DNA of 8,236 nucleotides from Nitrospirota bacterium (GTDB lineage Bacteria > Nitrospirota > Nitrospiria > Nitrospirales > NS-4). This document shows positions 5,785 through 8,236 of this stretch, piece after piece. The notes below the pieces were generated by a model. It did not search any database and had not been told where the DNA came from. It worked only from the letters and a program-made list of their open reading frames with translations. The stretch spans positions 1-8,236 of the forward strand of contig VBOF01000183.1 of NCBI GenBank assembly GCA_005877855.1, in the 5' to 3' direction. Position numbers and translations under genes: made by a program. The stretch's first letter is position 1. Each line of letters starts with the position of its first letter.

Positions 5785-6958
5785 GGGACCTCTCGCGCCG
5801 AAAAGACCACGGATGAAGTTATTGGTGGTCGGTGTCGGTGTTGCGCTCCTGCTCGGGGCTGGTCTCTGGGTGTTGGAATCGGGCACACAGCCCGTCGATC
5901 AGGGAGCGTCTCCATCCGCCGCCAAGTCTCCTGCGGCGGCCGAGGAGTCCGGGAGCGTTCCGGAAGTGCAGGTTGTCAAACCGGCACGGCGCGATATGGC
6001 TGCCACGCTCCGCCTGCCGGCTACCGTTTCGCCCCTTCAGCAGACGACGATTTATGCCAAGGTCTCCGGCTATCTGAAAGCGGTCTCTTACGACAAAGGA
6101 GACCGGGTGAAGCAGGGACAAGTCCTGGCGGTGATCGACGCGCCGGAAATCGAGCAGCAGTATGAGGAGGCTCTGGCGGACTACACCATTAAGAAGGTGA
6201 CGTACGAGCGGTTGGCGCAGGTCTGGAAGCAGGCCCCTGATGTCATCGCCAAGCAGGATGTTGATGTGGCTGAGGCGTCGGCGAAGGCCTCACAGCATCT
6301 TTTGGAGCAAAGACAGACGTGGTTGGATTACACGAAGGTGCGCGCGCCGTACGCTGGTGTGGTGACCGCCCGGTTTGCCGACCCCGGCGCGCTCGTTCAA
6401 GGCGCGACGTCTTCCGCGACACAGGCGGTGCCCCTCTTCACGATCATGGATGTGTCCACCCTGCGATTCTATGTCAATGTTCCCCAGGAGGATGCGCCCT
6501 TCGTGAAGAAGGGCACGCCGGCCACGATCCTTCTCAAGGAACCGGTGGAAAAGAAGATCGAGACGACCGTCACCCGCTCCACGATGTCGCTTGATCCCAG
6601 TACCCGCACCATGCTGGTGGAGATCGACATCCCCAATCCCGGGGAGGCCTTGGTGTCCGGGATGTTTGTGGAAGTGGTGCTGTCACTCCGGCAGCATCGG
6701 AACGCCTTGGTGATTCCGCCGGCGGCGCTGGTCGCGGACAGTTCGTCCAAAGCGGTCTTCGTCGTCGAGCAGGGTGTGGCTCGCAAGGTCAGCGTGAGGA
6801 CAGATATCGACGACGGGGTCTGGGTCGAAGTGACGTCCGGTCTCACAGGTGGCGAAGATGTCGTCGTCGTCGGCAAGAGCCAACTGGTTGACGGAAGGCC
6901 GGTCAAGGCGTCTCCATACAATCTTCCCTCCGGAAAGCCAAGCAGCCAGAAGTATTAG
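5774..6958 (+). CDS. RND periplasmic adaptor (membrane fusion protein, HlyD/AcrA type)
   Basis: The ATG at 5774 gives 394 residues; it is preferred over GTG 5750 and ATG 5759 because of its ribosome-binding site. The protein bridges the inner-membrane pump and the outer-membrane channel. Residues 15-33 form a single N-terminal membrane anchor with no lipobox cysteine, followed by an Ala/Ser/Pro-rich linker (about 37-62). The first half of the lipoyl domain is at about 88-123 (VSGYLKAVSYDKGDRVKQGQ), a short alpha-helical hairpin at about 124-185, and the second lipoyl half at about 186-210 (YTKVRAPYAGVVTARF). The beta-barrel is at about 220-305 and the membrane-proximal domain at about 306-380. 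The short hairpin is typical of adaptors pairing with TolC-like channels. No His- or Met-rich metal-binding extension is seen, so there is no sign of a copper, silver or zinc role. It lies between the pump gene and the channel gene, 57 bp before the latter. Confidence 0.92.
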   Translation: MSPEGPLAPKRPRMKLLVVGVGVALLLGAGLWVLESGTQPVDQGASPSAAKSPAAAEESGSVPEVQVVKPARRDMAATLRLPATVSPLQQTTIYAKVSGYLKAVSYDKGDRVKQGQVLAVIDAPEIEQQYEEALADYTIKKVTYERLAQVWKQAPDVIAKQDVDVAEASAKASQHLLEQRQTWLDYTKVRAPYAGVVTARFADPGALVQGATSSATQAVPLFTIMDVSTLRFYVNVPQEDAPFVKKGTPATILLKEPVEKKIETTVTRSTMSLDPSTRTMLVEIDIPNPGEALVSGMFVEVVLSLRQHRNALVIPPAALVADSSSKAVFVVEQGVARKVSVRTDIDDGVWVEVTSGLTGGEDVVVVGKSQLVDGRPVKASPYNLPSGKPSSQKY

Positions 6959-7002
6959 TTCGCTTTCGTGCCTACCACGCAATCTTTCCTGTCTCAATCA
7001 CA

Positions 7003-7008
7003 AGGAGG
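7003..7008 (+). promoter_or_regulatory. Shine-Dalgarno of the outer-membrane channel gene
   Basis: AGGAGG lies 7 nt before the ATG at 7016, an almost ideal site. The 57-bp gap before it shows no hairpin terminator, so the channel gene is probably in the same transcript as the pump and adaptor. Confidence 0.6.
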
Positions 7009-7015
7009 AAAACGC

Positions 7016-8236
7016 ATGCGGCCAAGCGTGATCGGAGTGATAGTACTGGTCATTGTGATGGCTCTGGTTGAACAGGCGTGGACCCAGCCGGCTGCAACGT
7101 CCGGTGAACCGCCGCGGCTGACTCTCCAGCAAGCAATCCAGACCGCCTTGGATAAACATCCAGCCCTCCAATCCGCCACGTTCGCTGTTCAAGGAGCCGA
7201 GGCGCGGGCCAAGCAAGCCGAGTCGCCCTACTATCCCCAGGTCGGAGGAGCGGCGTTCCAGACCAACGGCGCGCTTCGGGCCAACTCGGTCCTACGTTTT
7301 GCGGGAGCGCTGATCCAGCCGAACCAGAGTGACGTGACCGTCGGGGTGGTGGCGAGCCAGACGGTGTATGACTTCGGCCAGACTGCGTCACGGGTTGATG
7401 CGCAACGATCCGACAGGGCCAGGTTCGAGAAGGAGACTATGACGCGCCGGGCGGAGGTGGTGTTAGGCGTTGAGCGGGCTTACTTCAACGTGCTGAAGCG
7501 CAAGCGGCTGGTTGAGATCGCGGAGCAGACCGTGAGGGAGCGCGATGTTCTCAAGCGTCAGGTCGAGACTCTGTATCGCAATCAACTGAAATCAAAACTC
7601 GACCTCGGGTTGGTTCAAGTCCAGTTGTCCGATGCGGAGTTTCTCGTGATTCGGGCCAGGTACGACCTGACCACAGGCTTTGCGGAGTTGAACAATGCCA
7701 TGGGGATTGAAGGGTCGGCGGCGTACACGTTGGAAGAAGTCTCGCCTTCGGTGGAACCCCCACAGGTTCTTGGTGATCTCCTGGCCGAAGCGATGGACCG
7801 TCGGCCGGAGCTGCTGGCCTTGAAAGAGCGGGTGCGTACGGCCGAGCATCGTATCAGGGCCGCCAACACTCTGAACTATCCCGTCCTTCAAGTGGTCGGG
7901 AGCGCAGGGGACACGGAACACATTTCCAACCGTCCCAATCTTCAGGAAGGCGGCTGGTGGGGCGTGGGCGGTGTCGTGTCGGTGCCGCTCTTCACAGGCT
8001 TTCTGATCCAGAACCAGGTGGCGGAGGCCACCGCCCAACAACTGGAGACCCAGGCCATCTATCTCGTCGTTTCGCAGAACGTCCAGTTGGAGGTCAAAGA
8101 CAGTTTTTTCGATCTGGTGACGTTGATCCAACAAATTAAGGTTGCGGAACAACAAGTATCGATCGCGCGCGAGGCCCTCTCGCTCGCCAGCCAGCGGTAC
8201 AAGTTAGGCTTGAGCTCGATCGTTGAGGTCACACAG
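7016..8236 (+). CDS. TolC-family outer-membrane efflux channel, 3' end outside window
   Basis: From ATG 7016, 407 codons are open up to the last base of the window; family members usually run about 420-500 residues, so little is missing. Residues 1-23 form a signal peptide with a hydrophobic core (VIGVIVLVIVMALV) and cleavage near AWTQ. The body shows the two-fold repeat of the outer-membrane efflux protein family. The first half has LTLQQAIQTALDKHPALQSA (35-54), QTVYDFGQTASRVDAQ (115-130) and LYRNQLKSKLDLGLVQVQLS (186-205). The second half has LLAEAMDRRPELLALKERV (255-273), VVSVPLFTGF (320-329) and ASQRYKLGLSSIVEV (391-405). It would form the trimeric exit duct for the RND pump encoded upstream. 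There is no cysteine lipobox, so it is TolC-like rather than an OprM-type lipoprotein. Substrate is not predictable from this subunit. Confidence 0.92.
   Translation, partial: MRPSVIGVIVLVIVMALVEQAWTQPAATSGEPPRLTLQQAIQTALDKHPALQSATFAVQGAEARAKQAESPYYPQVGGAAFQTNGALRANSVLRFAGALIQPNQSDVTVGVVASQTVYDFGQTASRVDAQRSDRARFEKETMTRRAEVVLGVERAYFNVLKRKRLVEIAEQTVRERDVLKRQVETLYRNQLKSKLDLGLVQVQLSDAEFLVIRARYDLTTGFAELNNAMGIEGSAAYTLEEVSPSVEPPQVLGDLLAEAMDRRPELLALKERVRTAEHRIRAANTLNYPVLQVVGSAGDTEHISNRPNLQEGGWWGVGGVVSVPLFTGFLIQNQVAEATAQQLETQAIYLVVSQNVQLEVKDSFFDLVTLIQQIKVAEQQVSIAREALSLASQRYKLGLSSIVEVTQ

Noticed and set aside
5053..5915. Long antisense ORFs (277 and 198 residues) at the pump-adaptor junction
   Set aside because: Low-complexity His/Gln/Arg/Thr-rich products with no family pattern, lying opposite two certain genes.
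6959..7015. Terminator or promoter between adaptor and channel genes
   Set aside because: No GC-rich hairpin with a T-run and no convincing -35/-10 pair; only a strong Shine-Dalgarno is present.
7592..8155. 187-residue antisense ORF inside the channel gene
   Set aside because: Complement shadow of a clear TolC-family gene; no ribosome-binding site or domain pattern considered convincing.

Overview
This window is bacterial DNA from a Gram-negative (diderm) organism: it carries a tripartite RND efflux system with an outer-membrane channel, and two Sec-exported proteins. The right two thirds is GC-rich. The combination of genes and codon use is compatible with a Nitrospirota (Nitrospira-like) genome, but that is an impression, not a demonstration. 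Every stretch longer than about 130 bp is coding. I see no tRNA, rRNA, CRISPR array, insertion sequence or convincing terminator.

Left part, minus strand (1-1389): two genes read leftwards, 25 bp apart, and look like one operon. The first (613-1389) encodes a small exported protein that I do not recognise. The second (1-587, cut by the window edge) starts with GTG and encodes an exported protein whose visible part resembles the concanavalin A-like / DUF1080 (3-keto-disaccharide hydrolase) fold. It is easy to miss because it lacks both an ATG and, within the window, a stop codon.

Centre (1390-2473): a 130-bp divergent intergenic region separates these genes from chrB, a full-length ChrB-type chromate-resistance regulator read rightwards. 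The intergenic region holds a nearly perfect 22-bp palindrome (1466-1487) that overlaps a candidate promoter for the minus operon and lies just upstream of chrB. It is the best candidate operator in the window.

Right part (2554-8236): a three-gene RND efflux operon in the order inner-membrane pump, periplasmic adaptor, outer-membrane TolC-like channel (cut by the right edge). The pump and adaptor genes overlap by 11 bp. No chrA chromate transporter is seen. The pump lacks the CzcA heavy-metal TM4 signature and has one acidic residue (D397) where AcrB has two, so its substrate cannot be assigned.

Working model (inference): ChrB senses chromate or a related stress and controls its own gene and the divergent exported-protein operon through the palindrome, possibly with read-through into the RND exporter 80 bp downstream. 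The parts that may be undescribed are the two exported proteins divergent from chrB and the pairing of chrB with an RND pump instead of chrA.
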